Positions 52,898-62,703 are shown, counted from the stretch's first letter. The stretch is 64,000 nucleotides of DNA from JAMLIN01 sp964476625 (GCA_964476625.1 CAYZBJ010000006.1:1-64000), one strand, 5' to 3'. The notes: generated from the sequence alone by a model not told the origin. A program made the numbers and translations.

Positions 52898-54055
52898 TCA
52901 GACGGCGCGCAGCGCCTCGGCACGGTCGGTCCGCTCCCAGCTGAACTCGGGTTCGTCGCGGCCGAAGTGACCGTAGGCCGCCGACTTGCCGTAGATCGGC
53001 CGCAGCAGGTCGAGCATCCGCACGATGCCCTTCGGGCGCAGGTCGAAATGCTCGCGTACCAGCGCCGCGATCTTCTCGTCGTCGATCCGGCCGGTGCCCT
53101 GGGTGGTCACCCAGATCGAGGTCGGCTGGGCGACCCCGATCGCGTAGGACAGCTGCACCAGGCAGCGGCTCGCCAGGCCCGCCGCGACGATGTTCTTCGC
53201 GACATAGCGCGCCGCGTAGGCGGCCGAGCGATCGACCTTGGACGGGTCCTTGCCCGAGAAGGCGCCGCCGCCGTGCGGGGCGGCCCCGCCATAGGTGTCG
53301 ACGATGATCTTGCGACCGGTCAGGCCGCAGTCGCCCTGCGGGCCGCCGATCACGAAGCGTCCGGTCGGGTTGACGAGGTACTTCACGTTGTCGGCGAGCA
53401 GCTCGTGGGGCAGCACCGGCTTGATGATCTCCTCGATCACCGCCTCGCGCAGGGTTTCCTGGCTGATGTCGGGGGCGTGCTGGGTCGAGACGACGACGGT
53501 GTCGATCGCGACCGGGCGGCCGTCCCGGTAGCGCAGGGTCACCTGCGACTTCGCGTCGGGCCGCAGCCAGGTCAGGCGACCGTTCTTGCGCGACTGTGCC
53601 TGGCGCTCGACGATGCGGTGGGCGTAGTGGATCGCCGCCGGCATCAGGGTCGGGGTTTCGTCGCAGGCATAGCCGAACATCAGCCCCTGGTCGCCGGCAC
53701 CCTGGTCGAGGTTGTCATCGTGCGCGTTGTCGACGCCCTGCGCGATGTCGGGGCTCTGCTTGTCGTAGCAGACCTGCACCGAGCAGCCACGGTAGTCGAT
53801 GCCGTAGTCGGTATTGTCGTAGCCGATCGCCTTGACGGTGTCGCGCGCGACCTGGATGAAATCGACCTGCGCCTTCGAGGTGATCTCGCCCGCGAGCAGC
53901 ACGAGGCCGGTGGTGCAGAGGGTTTCGGCGGCGACTCGCGAGGCCGGATCCTGCGCGAGCAGCGCATCGAGAACGGCGTCCGACACCTGGTCGGCGACTT
54001 TGTCGGGGTGGCCCTCGGACACGGATTCCGAGGTGAACAGGTACTCCTGGGCCAT
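52898..54055 (-). CDS. metK: S-adenosylmethionine synthetase
   Basis: A 385-residue enzyme that makes SAM from methionine and ATP. Diagnostic segments: FTSESVSEGHPDKVADQVSD, DQGAGDQGLMFGYACDE, TYGGAAPHGGGAFSGKDPSK and the C-terminal GHFGRDEPEFSWERTD. ATG at 54053-54055 with AGGAG upstream. Completes the methyl cycle with ahcY and metF. It is preceded by a 150-base leader that starts at a clear TATAAT box. Confidence 0.98.
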   Translation of the reverse strand: MAQEYLFTSESVSEGHPDKVADQVSDAVLDALLAQDPASRVAAETLCTTGLVLLAGEITSKAQVDFIQVARDTVKAIGYDNTDYGIDYRGCSVQVCYDKQSPDIAQGVDNAHDDNLDQGAGDQGLMFGYACDETPTLMPAAIHYAHRIVERQAQSRKNGRLTWLRPDAKSQVTLRYRDGRPVAIDTVVVSTQHAPDISQETLREAVIEEIIKPVLPHELLADNVKYLVNPTGRFVIGGPQGDCGLTGRKIIVDTYGGAAPHGGGAFSGKDPSKVDRSAAYAARYVAKNIVAAGLASRCLVQLSYAIGVAQPTSIWVTTQGTGRIDDEKIAALVREHFDLRPKGIVRMLDLLRPIYGKSAAYGHFGRDEPEFSWERTDRAEALRAV

Positions 54056-54210
54056 GAACTTCTCTCCTGCAATCGCGGCGAACCGCCAGTGTTTCGGGGC
54101 GTTGCCGGATCGGAGGGAAGCGGCGACGCTTTAGCGGAATTTGTGCCCGACCCGACGACGATCGGAGCCGCCCCGCAAGTTGTCATTAACTCGGCGGCCG
54201 ATGGGGCGGC

Positions 54211-54216
54211 ATTATA
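54211..54216 (-). promoter_or_regulatory. TATAAT -10 box for metK
   Basis: A perfect TATAAT on the metK strand, about 155 bases before the start codon. No good -35 hexamer is seen at normal spacing. The transcript would begin with a GCCGCCCC stretch that can pair with GGGGCGGC about 28 bases later. Confidence 0.6.
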
Positions 54217-54353
54217 ACGCCCGGTGTCGGTTCGGGGCGACGCCCATGCCCACCACGGGGTCGGATTCGCATAGACTGGGCGCCCTCCCCCAAGTTCCAG
54301 GCTCCGGCCCGGGCCAAGGCCGGTCCGATGCATCGCCGGCCGGTCGCTCCACC

Positions 54354-55223
54354 ATGACCGCAACCGAATCCCCAGCTTCGAATCCGTCCCCCCACTGGCT
54401 GGTCCGCACCGCCGGCGCGCTGCCGCTGGCCGTCCTGCGGGCGGCGGGCGCGCTCCTGGGCTGGGTCGTCTATGCGGGATCGTCCGCCTACCGCGGCCGG
54501 CTGGTGGCCAACCTCGAGCAGGCTGGCTACGGCGATGCCCCGGCGGTGCGGCGCCGGGCGATCGCCGAAGCGGGGCGGATGGTGGCTGAGCTGCCCTGGA
54601 TCTGGGCGCATTCGCCCGTCGATATCGCCCGGCGGATGGCCCACGACTCGCTGCGCGTACTCGACGAGGCCGAGGCCGAGCGCCGCGGCATCCTGTTCCT
54701 GACGCCTCACCTCGGCGGCTTCGAGGCTGCCGCCCGCTATTACGCGACGCGCCGGCCGGTCACCGTCCTGTTCCGGGTGCCCAAGCAGGCCTGGCTCGCC
54801 GCACTGGTGGATTCGGCCCGGTCCTGTCCGGGAATGCACGCGGTGCCGGCCGGCGCCGCCGGCTTGCGCGCCCTGCTGCGGGCGCTGCGCTCGGGCGCCG
54901 CGGTCGGCCTGCTGCCCGACCAGGTGCCTGGCCAGGGCGCGGGCGCCTGGGCGCCTTTCTTCGGACGGTCGGCCTTCACCATGAGCCTGCCCGAGCGGCT
55001 CGCCGCCCAGACCGGCGCCGCGGTGGTGCTCGCGGTCGGTGAGCGGCTGCCCGGCGGCCGGGGCTGGCGGCTGCATCTCGAGCGCATGCGCGAGCCGCCG
55101 ACGCCGGAGCGTCTCAACCGTCGCCTCGAGGGCCTGATCGCCCGGTTGCCGGGGCAGTACCTCTGGGCCTACAACCGCTACAAGCAGCCGACCGGCGCAT
55201 CCGCGCCGCCCGCCCATGGCTGA
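54354..55223 (+). CDS. LpxL/LpxM-type lysophospholipid acyltransferase (first of two)
   Basis: A 289-residue lipid A late acyltransferase-family protein. A hydrophobic N-terminal helix (LPLAVLRAAGALLGWVVYAG) precedes the catalytic H-x4-E motif in TPHLGGFEAAARYYA, with FRVPKQAWLAAL and VGLLPDQVPGQGAGAWAPFF following. It adds a secondary acyl chain to Kdo-lipid A. Overlaps the second gene by eight bases. Which acyl position or chain it uses is not visible. Confidence 0.9.
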   Translation: MTATESPASNPSPHWLVRTAGALPLAVLRAAGALLGWVVYAGSSAYRGRLVANLEQAGYGDAPAVRRRAIAEAGRMVAELPWIWAHSPVDIARRMAHDSLRVLDEAEAERRGILFLTPHLGGFEAAARYYATRRPVTVLFRVPKQAWLAALVDSARSCPGMHAVPAGAAGLRALLRALRSGAAVGLLPDQVPGQGAGAWAPFFGRSAFTMSLPERLAAQTGAAVVLAVGERLPGGRGWRLHLERMREPPTPERLNRRLEGLIARLPGQYLWAYNRYKQPTGASAPPAHG

Positions 55224-56100
55224 GTTCGCGGTCCGGATCGGCATCTGGCTGCTGCGCGGCGTGGCGCTGCTGCCCCGACCGGTGGTGCGGGCCATCTCGG
55301 CGGTGGTCGGCGACATCGTCTATGTGCTGGCCGCGCCGCGCCGGCGGGTGACCCTCGTCAACCTCGAGCTCTGCTTCCCCGCGATGGACCCGCGCGAGCG
55401 ACGCCGGATCGCGCGTGGACACTTCCATGCCTTCGTGCGCAGCTTCATCGACCGCTTCGTGTTCTGGTTCGGATCGCCCGAGCGGATCCGCCGGCTCTGC
55501 GCGATCGAGGGCTACGAGCACTTCGAGGCCAACAAGCACCGCCCGGTGATCCTGCTCGCGCCGCATTTCGTCGGCATGGATGCGGGTGGGGTGCGCATCA
55601 CCCTCGAATCGACCTTCGCCTCGATGTTCGCGGTGCAAAAGAGCAAGGTGCTCACCGAGGTGATGACGAAGGGGCGTTCGCGCTTCAACGGCGCCCGGAT
55701 GCTGTTGCGCAACGAGGGCATGCGCCCGGCGCTGCGGGTGCTGCGCGACGGCATTCCCTTCTATTTCCTGCCCGACATGGATCTCGGGCCGCGTGACGCG
55801 GTCTTCGTGCCCTTCTTCGGGGTGCCGGCGGCCACCGTGACCTCGGTGGCGCGGCTGGCGAAGATCACCCGGGCGGTGGTGATTCCCTGCGTGACCCGGA
55901 TGACCGACGACGGCTATGTCGTGAGCTTCTATCCGCCCTGGGAGGATTACCCTGGTCCCGACGTCGTCGCGGCGACCCGGCGGGTCAACGCCTTCATCGA
56001 GGAGCGGGTGCTCGAGATGCCCGAGCAGTACCTGTTCAGCCACAAGCGGTTCAAGACGAGACCGCCCGGCGAGCCCGATCCCTACCGGCGCGACCGGTAA
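55216..56100 (+). CDS. LpxL/LpxM-type lysophospholipid acyltransferase (second of two)
   Basis: A 294-residue paralog. N-terminal hydrophobic segment (VRIGIWLLRGVALLPRPVVR) is followed by the catalytic LLAPHFVGMDAGGVR (H-x4-D), FYFLPDMDLGPRDAVFVPFF, and MPEQYLFSHKRFKTRP. Two tandem acyltransferases upstream of dapF are common in Burkholderiales; the two proteins are divergent enough to act at different positions. Confidence 0.93.
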   Translation: MAEFAVRIGIWLLRGVALLPRPVVRAISAVVGDIVYVLAAPRRRVTLVNLELCFPAMDPRERRRIARGHFHAFVRSFIDRFVFWFGSPERIRRLCAIEGYEHFEANKHRPVILLAPHFVGMDAGGVRITLESTFASMFAVQKSKVLTEVMTKGRSRFNGARMLLRNEGMRPALRVLRDGIPFYFLPDMDLGPRDAVFVPFFGVPAATVTSVARLAKITRAVVIPCVTRMTDDGYVVSFYPPWEDYPGPDVVAATRRVNAFIEERVLEMPEQYLFSHKRFKTRPPGEPDPYRRDR

Positions 56101-56155
56101 TGAGGGGGCCCTGGCCGATGGCGGGGGCGCCCTCCAAATCAGTGATAATCGGGCG

Positions 56156-57004
56156 ATGAAGCTGAGGTTCACGAAGATGCAGGGCGCCGGCAACGACTTC
56201 GTCGTCGTCGATGGCGTCTCGCAGCCGATCGATCTCTCGCCCGCGCAATGGCGACGCCTCGCCGATCGCCATTTCGGTGTCGGCGCCGACCAGATGCTGC
56301 TCGTCGAGGGCTCGAACCGGCCCGGCGTCGACTTCCGCTACCGGATCTTCAATGCCGACGGCGGCGAGGTCGAGCATTGCGGCAACGGTGCGCGCTGCTT
56401 CCTGCGCTTCGTGCACGACAAGGGGCTGGCGACCAGCCCCGTGGTGGTGGTCGAGACACTCAACGGCGTACTGACCCTGTCCTTCGCGCCCGACGGCCGG
56501 GTCGCGGTCGACATGGGCCCGCCACGTCTCGCGCCGGCGCAGGTGCCTTTCGATCCGGCCGGGCTCGAGTCCCGGCGCGAGGGCGAGGACACCCTGTGGC
56601 GGCTCCCGCTGCCGGGAGCGGGCGAGCCCTGGTTCTCGGTGCTGTCGATGGGCAACCCGCACGCGGTGTGCGTCGTCGCCGATGTCGATGCTGTCGACGT
56701 GGCCGGCATCGGCGCCTCGCTCGAGCAGTCGCCCCGTTTTCCGCAGCGGGCCAACATCGGCTTCATGCAGCTCCTCGGCCGTGGCGAGGCCAGGCTGCGG
56801 GTCTGGGAGCGGGGCGTGGGCGAGACCCTTGCCTGCGGGACCGGCGCCTGCGCGGCGGTGGTCGCAGGCATCCGGCGCGGCCTGCTCGATTCCCGGGTCG
56901 AGGTCCGCACCCGGGGCGGGCCGCTGTTGATCCAATGGGCGGGCGAGTCGGTCACCCTGACCGGTCCCGCCGAAACCGTCTTCGAGGGCGAGATCGAACT
57001 GTGA
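56156..57004 (+). CDS. dapF: Diaminopimelate epimerase
   Basis: A 282-residue enzyme that makes meso-diaminopimelate from the LL form, for lysine and peptidoglycan. Both catalytic cysteines are visible: NADGGEVEHCGNGARCF and ETLACGTGACA. MKLRFTKMQGAGNDFVVVDG is the standard start. Its TGA overlaps the GTG start of the next gene by four bases. Confidence 0.98.
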   Translation: MKLRFTKMQGAGNDFVVVDGVSQPIDLSPAQWRRLADRHFGVGADQMLLVEGSNRPGVDFRYRIFNADGGEVEHCGNGARCFLRFVHDKGLATSPVVVVETLNGVLTLSFAPDGRVAVDMGPPRLAPAQVPFDPAGLESRREGEDTLWRLPLPGAGEPWFSVLSMGNPHAVCVVADVDAVDVAGIGASLEQSPRFPQRANIGFMQLLGRGEARLRVWERGVGETLACGTGACAAVVAGIRRGLLDSRVEVRTRGGPLLIQWAGESVTLTGPAETVFEGEIEL

Positions 57005-57690
57005 GCGAGAACCTGAAAGCCGATACCGGGCTGACCGAGGGCGTCATCGGCGACTACCTTCGCTCGCATCCGGATTTTTTCAACCGCCATCCCGATGTCC
57101 TCGCGGGGCTGACCCTGCCGCATCCGCATGGCGGCCGGGCGATCTCGCTGCAGGAGCGCCAGCTCGAGGTCATGCGCGAGCGCCACCGCGCGCTCGAGCG
57201 GCGGCTCGCCGAGATGGTCCGGCTCGGGCAGGAGAACGACGCGATCGGCGCCCGCCTCCAGAAATGGACCCGCCAGCTCCTGCTCGCGAGCGACCCGGCC
57301 CAGCTGCCCGACATCATCCTCGACGGCCTGCGCACCGGGTTCTCGGTGCCCGAGCTCGCCATGCGCCTGTGGGGCGTGCGCGAGCCCTACGGGGAACTCG
57401 AGGTGGCCCAGCCGGTGGCGGTCGAGGTCATCCAGCTCGCTGGCGCGATGAGCCGGCCGCAGTGCGGCGCGAACACCGGGCAGGCGGGCGTCGAGTGGCT
57501 GCCCGAGCGCGGGCGCGCCACCCGTTCGGTCGCCCTCCTGCCCCTGCGCAAGGGGCTCGACCCCGACGCCTTCGGGCTGATCGTGCTCGGTTCGCCCGAC
57601 GCCGACCGCTTCCATGCGGCCATGGGCACCGAGTTCCTCGAACGGATCGCCGAGATGGCCAGCGCGGCGCTGTCGCGCATGGTCGATTAG
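57001..57690 (+). CDS. DUF484 family protein
   Basis: A 229-residue protein. VIGDYLRSHPDFFNRHPDVLA is the family start, followed by an amphipathic coiled-coil-like stretch (LQERQLEVMRERHRALERRL) and a GAF-like domain ending SAALSRMVD. Function unknown; DUF484 is often between dapF and xerC, as here. GTG start at 57001 overlaps dapF, which implies coupling. Confidence 0.92.
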   Translation: MSENLKADTGLTEGVIGDYLRSHPDFFNRHPDVLAGLTLPHPHGGRAISLQERQLEVMRERHRALERRLAEMVRLGQENDAIGARLQKWTRQLLLASDPAQLPDIILDGLRTGFSVPELAMRLWGVREPYGELEVAQPVAVEVIQLAGAMSRPQCGANTGQAGVEWLPERGRATRSVALLPLRKGLDPDAFGLIVLGSPDADRFHAAMGTEFLERIAEMASAALSRMVD

Positions 57691-57701
57691 AGCCTCCGGG
57701 C

Positions 57702-58697
57702 ATGGACGCAGCGGGCGCGGCACGCAGCAGCGGCGAGGGTGGCGGCGCTACCGACCCGGGGCTCGTCGGCCCGCTCGCCGAGCGCTTCCTGGAGCGCCTG
57801 CGTACCGAGGGCGGCCGCTCCGCGCGGACCATCGGCGCCTATCGCGCCGAACTCGCGATCCTCGGCGAGTTCGCCGACGGGCGCGCGCCCGAGTCGATCC
57901 GCGAGCACGACATCCGCAGTTGGGTGGCCCGCTCGGCGCTCGGCGGCCTCGGGCCTCGCTCGATCGCCCGCCGGCTTTCCGCCTGGCGGGGCTTCTTCGA
58001 CTGGTTGCGCCGCGAAAAGCGCATCGGTGCCAATCCGGCGGCGGGGGTGCGTGCGCCGCGCGCGCCGCGGCGGCTGCCCAAGGCGCTGGCGCCCGACCAG
58101 GCCGTTGCGCTGGTCGACTTCGAGCCCGGCGGCGATTTCGCCTCGGTGCGCGACAAGGCGATGTTCGAGCTGCTGTACTCCTCGGGCCTGCGCCTGGCCG
58201 AACTCTGCGGACTCGACGCCCGCGCCGTCGGCCCCGGCGGTGAGCGCGCCCATTCCTGGCTGGCCTTCGAGGAAGCCGAGGTGGTGGTCCGCGGCAAGGG
58301 TGGCCGCAGCCGTAGCGTACCGGTAGGGCGGGCGGCGCTGGCGGCGATCGGGCGCTGGCTCGAGACCCGGGCGGGCTTCCTGGCGACCCATGCCCGCGCC
58401 GATACCCGGGCGCTTTTCCTCGGGGTGCGCGGGGCGCGGATCTCGCCGCGCACCGTCCAGCAGAACCTCGCCCGGCTCGCGATCGCCCGCGGCATCCCGT
58501 CGCGGGTGCATCCGCATGTGCTGCGCCATTCGTTCGCGACCCACCTGCTGCAGTCCAGCGGCGACCTGCGCGCCGTGCAGGAACTGCTCGGCCATGCCGA
58601 CATCACCACGACCCAGGTCTATACCGCGCTCGATTTCCAGCGCCTGGCCGCGGTCTATGATGCGGCCCATCCGCGGGCCCGCCACCGGGATCGCTGA
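57702..58697 (+). CDS. xerC: Tyrosine recombinase XerC
   Basis: A 331-residue site-specific recombinase for chromosome dimer resolution at dif with XerD. Catalytic residues are in SGLRLAELCG (Arg), GKGGRSRSVP (Lys), HPHVLRHSFATHLLQ (HxxR), GHADITTTQVYT (His and the Tyr nucleophile). An N-terminal SAM-like domain (RTIGAYRAELAILGEF) is present. No dif site or insertion is seen nearby. ATG at 57702, 11 bases after the DUF484 stop. Confidence 0.95.
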   Translation: MDAAGAARSSGEGGGATDPGLVGPLAERFLERLRTEGGRSARTIGAYRAELAILGEFADGRAPESIREHDIRSWVARSALGGLGPRSIARRLSAWRGFFDWLRREKRIGANPAAGVRAPRAPRRLPKALAPDQAVALVDFEPGGDFASVRDKAMFELLYSSGLRLAELCGLDARAVGPGGERAHSWLAFEEAEVVVRGKGGRSRSVPVGRAALAAIGRWLETRAGFLATHARADTRALFLGVRGARISPRTVQQNLARLAIARGIPSRVHPHVLRHSFATHLLQSSGDLRAVQELLGHADITTTQVYTALDFQRLAAVYDAAHPRARHRDR

Positions 58698-58832
58698 ACC
58701 GGGCGGCCGAGCGGGCCTCCGGCCGGGCCGCCGGTCCGGCCACGGCAGGCCACCCGGCCGAACAGGGGCTTGAAACCCGGCCCGCCGTCCCCATCTATCA
58801 TGGTCGAGTCGATTCGACGGACGAATTCCGAG

Positions 58833-59816
<984 letters not shown>

Positions 59817-59875
59817 TCCACATACGTGCGGGAGCCCCCGCCGAGGATCGATGCCGACCCCCTGAAGGATCCGAC

Positions 59876-60304
59876 ATGGCAGGTATGAAAGAGAAGAAGT
59901 TGTTGACCGAGCAGGACATCCTCAAGATGCCCGAGTCGCAGTACATGAACGAGGCACAGCTGGCGTTCTTCCGGGAGCGGCTGCGCCAGATGGAGCGCGA
60001 CATCCTCAGCAATGCCGACGAGACCACCGAGCACCTGCGCGAGACCGTCATCGTCCCCGATCCGGCCGACCGCGCCACGATCGAGGAGGAGCACGCGCTC
60101 GAGCTTCGCACCCGCGATCGCGAACGCAAGCTGCTCAAGAAGGCCCAGCAGTCGCTCGCCCGCATCGACGAAGGCGAGTACGGCTACTGCGAGGAAACCG
60201 GCGAGCCGATCGGCGTCGCCCGCCTGATCGCCCGTCCCACCGCGACCCTCTCGCTCGAGGCACAGCAGCGGCGCGAACTTCGCCAGAAGCTCTACGGAGA
60301 CTGA
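59876..60304 (+). CDS. dksA: RNA polymerase-binding transcription factor DksA (one-cysteine type)
   Basis: A 142-residue regulator of RNA polymerase that works with ppGpp. The coiled coil is ERLRQMERDILSNADETTEH with the acidic tip DPADRATIEEE, and the globular end is YGYCEETGEPIGVARL then ATLSLEAQQRRELRQ. Of the four zinc cysteines of E. coli DksA only Cys105 remains (C, T, S, A pattern), so it does not hold a classical zinc finger. This pattern is typical of alpha- and betaproteobacteria and need not mean a zinc-stress paralog. Confidence 0.96.
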   Translation: MAGMKEKKLLTEQDILKMPESQYMNEAQLAFFRERLRQMERDILSNADETTEHLRETVIVPDPADRATIEEEHALELRTRDRERKLLKKAQQSLARIDEGEYGYCEETGEPIGVARLIARPTATLSLEAQQRRELRQKLYGD

Positions 60305-60316
60305 GCGGGAAGCAGG

Positions 60317-60368
60317 GAACCCGTGGACGGGCCAGCCACTTCCGCTCGTCCGGCCCATTCACGGGTTC
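60317..60368 (+). terminator. Hairpin downstream of dksA
   Basis: GAACCCGTG (60317-60325) pairs with CACGGGTTC (60360-60368), with a further inner GACGGGCC/GGCCC pairing. It follows the dksA stop by 12 bases. The T-run after it is poor, so termination is uncertain. A separate 18-bp palindrome (ATCACCCGATCGGGTGAT) lies at 60381-60398. Confidence 0.5.
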
Positions 60369-60380
60369 TGGTGCTTTCCG

Positions 60381-60398
60381 ATCACCCGATCGGGTGAT
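60381..60398. promoter_or_regulatory. Perfect 18-bp palindrome ATCACCCGATCGGGTGAT
   Basis: A self-complementary 18-mer in the dksA to STAS-protein intergenic region. It could be an operator, or part of a second hairpin. No consensus that I know matches it. Confidence 0.4.
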
Positions 60399-60531
60399 TC
60401 CCGGCCTGCGGCCAGGGGGTCCGGTCCATTCCCGGACGACAGGCGGCTAAGGGCCGATTTGCGGTCCTTCCGCCCCGGTTTTCGGCCCGGGACCCTGCTA
60501 GACTGGCCCGGTCCCCTTGGTCGGTAGCGTC

Positions 60532-61902
60532 GTGGTCTTTTCCCTTTTCAGTCGCAAGCAACGGCAGAATTCGCCCAAGCCGGGTGCGCCCAGCGCTGCA
60601 CGCGCCGGCGCCGCGACCCTGCGCGAAGCGCCGCTGTCGGCCCGCGAGGCCGCCCGGCTCACCGCCCAGAAGATCGACCAGATCGAGTCCGAGATGATCC
60701 ACGGCGGTGCCTCGGCGCTGGCGGCGGCGAACTCGACCCATATGCTCACCGAGCCGGCGGGCGAAGCCGGCGAGGGCGGGGCTCCAGCCGTCGAAGCGGC
60801 GGTCGGCGAGGGCCGCGCGGGCGCGCACGGCCAGTCGATGGCGATCGACGTGACCGCTTCGGCCCTGCCGCCCGAGCTCGAGGAAGCCGCGATCCTCTAT
60901 GCCAACGACCAGATCGAACCGGCGATCGCCGCGCTCGAGCCGACCCTGGCCGATGCCGGCCGGACCCCGGGGTTCGATCGCCTCGTCTGGCTCGTCATGC
61001 TCGACCTGTGCCAGTTCGGCGGCGACAAGCAGCGCTTCGATGCGGTGTCGGTGGATTTCGCGGCACGCTTCGAAACCTCGCCGCCGGTCTGGAACGACAA
61101 GCTGGCCCCGGACGACCCCGCGGCGGTCGAGGCGCGCGCGGTAGGCGCGGCCCGCACCCTGCCGGCCGTACTCGATGCCGGTTGCGCCAAGGCGATCGAC
61201 ACCCTCCTGCGCAGCGCCCGCCAGCGTGAGCCGGTGGCGGACTTCTCGGCCGTTACCGCGGTCGATGCCGCTGGCGCCGCCGAGGTACTCCGCCTGTTCG
61301 ACACCATCGTCTCGACCGGGGCGACCTTGCGCGTCAAGGGGGCCGGCGCCTTGGCCGCCGCCGCCCGGGCCGCGATCGAGCCGGGAGGCGAATCGCAGTC
61401 GGTGGCGAGCTGGACCCTGGCGCTCTACGGCCTGCGCCTGCTCGGCCAGACCCAGCAGTTCGATGACCTCAGTATCGACTACTGCGTCACCTTCGAAGTC
61501 TCGCCGCCGCCCTGGGAACCGGTGCCCGCGGGCATCCTGGCCGCTGACGCCGAGCGGGCGAGCGCGCGCGACGAACTCGCCGACGACCCGCCGACCACCC
61601 GCAGCGGACCCCCGACCCGGGCAGCCTCGGCCTTCGTCCTGCCGGCCGAGCTGGTCGGCCGGATCCAGACCGAACTGCAGTCGCTCAGGGCGCATGCGCG
61701 CGACCGTGGCGAGGTTGCCGTCGACTGCCGCGAACTGCGGCGGATGGATTTCTCCGCCGCCGGCGAACTGCTCAACGAGGTCGTCAACATGCAGGCGCTC
61801 GGCAAGAACCTGCTGTTCATCGAGCCGAACCACGCCGTCTATGCGCTGATGCTCGTCATGGGTATCCACGAGCTGGCCGAGATCCGCCGCCGCAAAGGCT
61901 GA
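60532..61902 (+). CDS. Protein with two tandem STAS-like units, unknown function
   Basis: About 456 residues, starting at GTG 60532 (VVFSLFSRKQRQ). After a charged/alanine-rich N-terminal region (about 1-115), the sequence has an internal duplication: a helix-rich unit ending FETSPPVW (about residues 180-187) followed by an STAS-like segment (SAVTAVDAAGAAEVL), then a second unit ending FEVSPPPW (about 321-328) followed by another STAS-like segment (CRELRRMDFSAAGELLNEV). A STAS-type anti-sigma-antagonist or MlaB-like fold is the best guess. Located between dksA and hslV, a position also held by a similar gene in other Burkholderiales from memory. The N-terminal part is low-complexity; the start is uncertain. 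Confidence 0.75.
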   Translation: MVFSLFSRKQRQNSPKPGAPSAARAGAATLREAPLSAREAARLTAQKIDQIESEMIHGGASALAAANSTHMLTEPAGEAGEGGAPAVEAAVGEGRAGAHGQSMAIDVTASALPPELEEAAILYANDQIEPAIAALEPTLADAGRTPGFDRLVWLVMLDLCQFGGDKQRFDAVSVDFAARFETSPPVWNDKLAPDDPAAVEARAVGAARTLPAVLDAGCAKAIDTLLRSARQREPVADFSAVTAVDAAGAAEVLRLFDTIVSTGATLRVKGAGALAAAARAAIEPGGESQSVASWTLALYGLRLLGQTQQFDDLSIDYCVTFEVSPPPWEPVPAGILAADAERASARDELADDPPTTRSGPPTRAASAFVLPAELVGRIQTELQSLRAHARDRGEVAVDCRELRRMDFSAAGELLNEVVNMQALGKNLLFIEPNHAVYALMLVMGIHELAEIRRRKG

Positions 61903-61903
61903 C

Positions 61904-62002
61904 CGGCTGCTCCTGCGGGCGCATGGCCGCGTTGGGGCGCCTTGCCGTGCCACCGCACTGTCTTCGGCGTCCCGCCTTGCCCTGCGCCCGCAGGAGCAGC
62001 CG
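61904..62002. repeat. 99-bp intergenic element with 20-bp perfect inverted ends
   Basis: A 20-base sequence (61904-61923) and its exact complement (61983-62002) bracket 59 bases. This looks like a small palindromic or MITE-like element. It overlaps a direct repeat described separately. No ORF inside is credible. Confidence 0.75.
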
Positions 62003-62069
62003 TTTGCGCATCCGGGCGCATGGCCGCGTTGGGACGTCTTGCCGTGCCACCGCACTGTCTTCGGCGTCC
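61917..62069. repeat. Direct repeat pair in the hslV leader
   Basis: Two 56-base copies (61917-61972 and 62014-62069) containing GGGCGCATGGCCGCGTTGGG and CACCGCACTGTCTTCGGCG differ at two bases only. The second copy ends 70 bases before the hslV start. It may be part of a mobile repeat family; I saw no further copies in the window. Confidence 0.8.
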
Positions 62070-62139
62070 GCCGGCTAAACTAGTCCCCTGTCCCCGTCGC
62101 ATGCGGGCGGGGCCGACGGACATCCTCTTCGAACACGAC

Positions 62140-62703
62140 ATGGAACAGTTTCACGGCACGACGATCCTGTCGGTGCGCCGGGGCCGGCAGGTCGCGCTCG
62201 GCGGCGACGGCCAGGTCACCCTGGGCAACATCATCGTCAAGGCGGGGGCGCGCAAGGTGCGTCGCCTGCATCACGGCAAGGTGCTGGCGGGCTTCGCCGG
62301 CGGCACTGCCGATGCGTTCACCCTTTTCGAGCGCTTCGAGGGCAAGCTCGAGCAGCATGCCGGGCAGCTGCTCAAGGCCGCGGTCGAACTCGCCAAGGAC
62401 TGGCGCACCGACCGCATGCTGCGTCGCCTCGAGGCGATGCTGGCGGTGGCCGACGCCGAGCATTCCCTGATCATCACCGGCAACGGCGATGTGCTCGAGC
62501 CCGAGCACGGCCTGATCGCGATCGGCTCGGGCGGCCCGTATGCGCAGTCGGCGGCGCGGGCGCTGCTCGACAATACCGAGCTCGACGCCGAGGCCATCGT
62601 GCGCAAGTCGCTCGCCATCGCCGGCGAGCTGTGCATCTACACCAACCAGCAGCACGTCGTCGAGACGATCGATGGCGCTGCTGGCAGCGAGGCGGGCCGA
62701 TGA
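62140..62703 (+). CDS. hslV: ATP-dependent protease subunit HslV
   Basis: A 187-residue threonine protease of the HslUV complex. MEQFHGTTILSVRRGRQVAL contains the propeptide and the catalytic Thr exposed after removal of MEQFHG; DGQVTLGNIIVKAGARKVRR and GSGGPYAQSAARALL follow. ATG at 62140. Its TGA overlaps the hslU start by four bases. Confidence 0.97.
   Translation: MEQFHGTTILSVRRGRQVALGGDGQVTLGNIIVKAGARKVRRLHHGKVLAGFAGGTADAFTLFERFEGKLEQHAGQLLKAAVELAKDWRTDRMLRRLEAMLAVADAEHSLIITGNGDVLEPEHGLIAIGSGGPYAQSAARALLDNTELDAEAIVRKSLAIAGELCIYTNQQHVVETIDGAAGSEAGR

Noticed and set aside
54060..54216. Known SAM riboswitch in front of metK
   Set aside because: The leader has a stem and a clear -10 box, but none of the conserved cores of SAM riboswitch classes that I know. 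It is kept only as a candidate structured leader.
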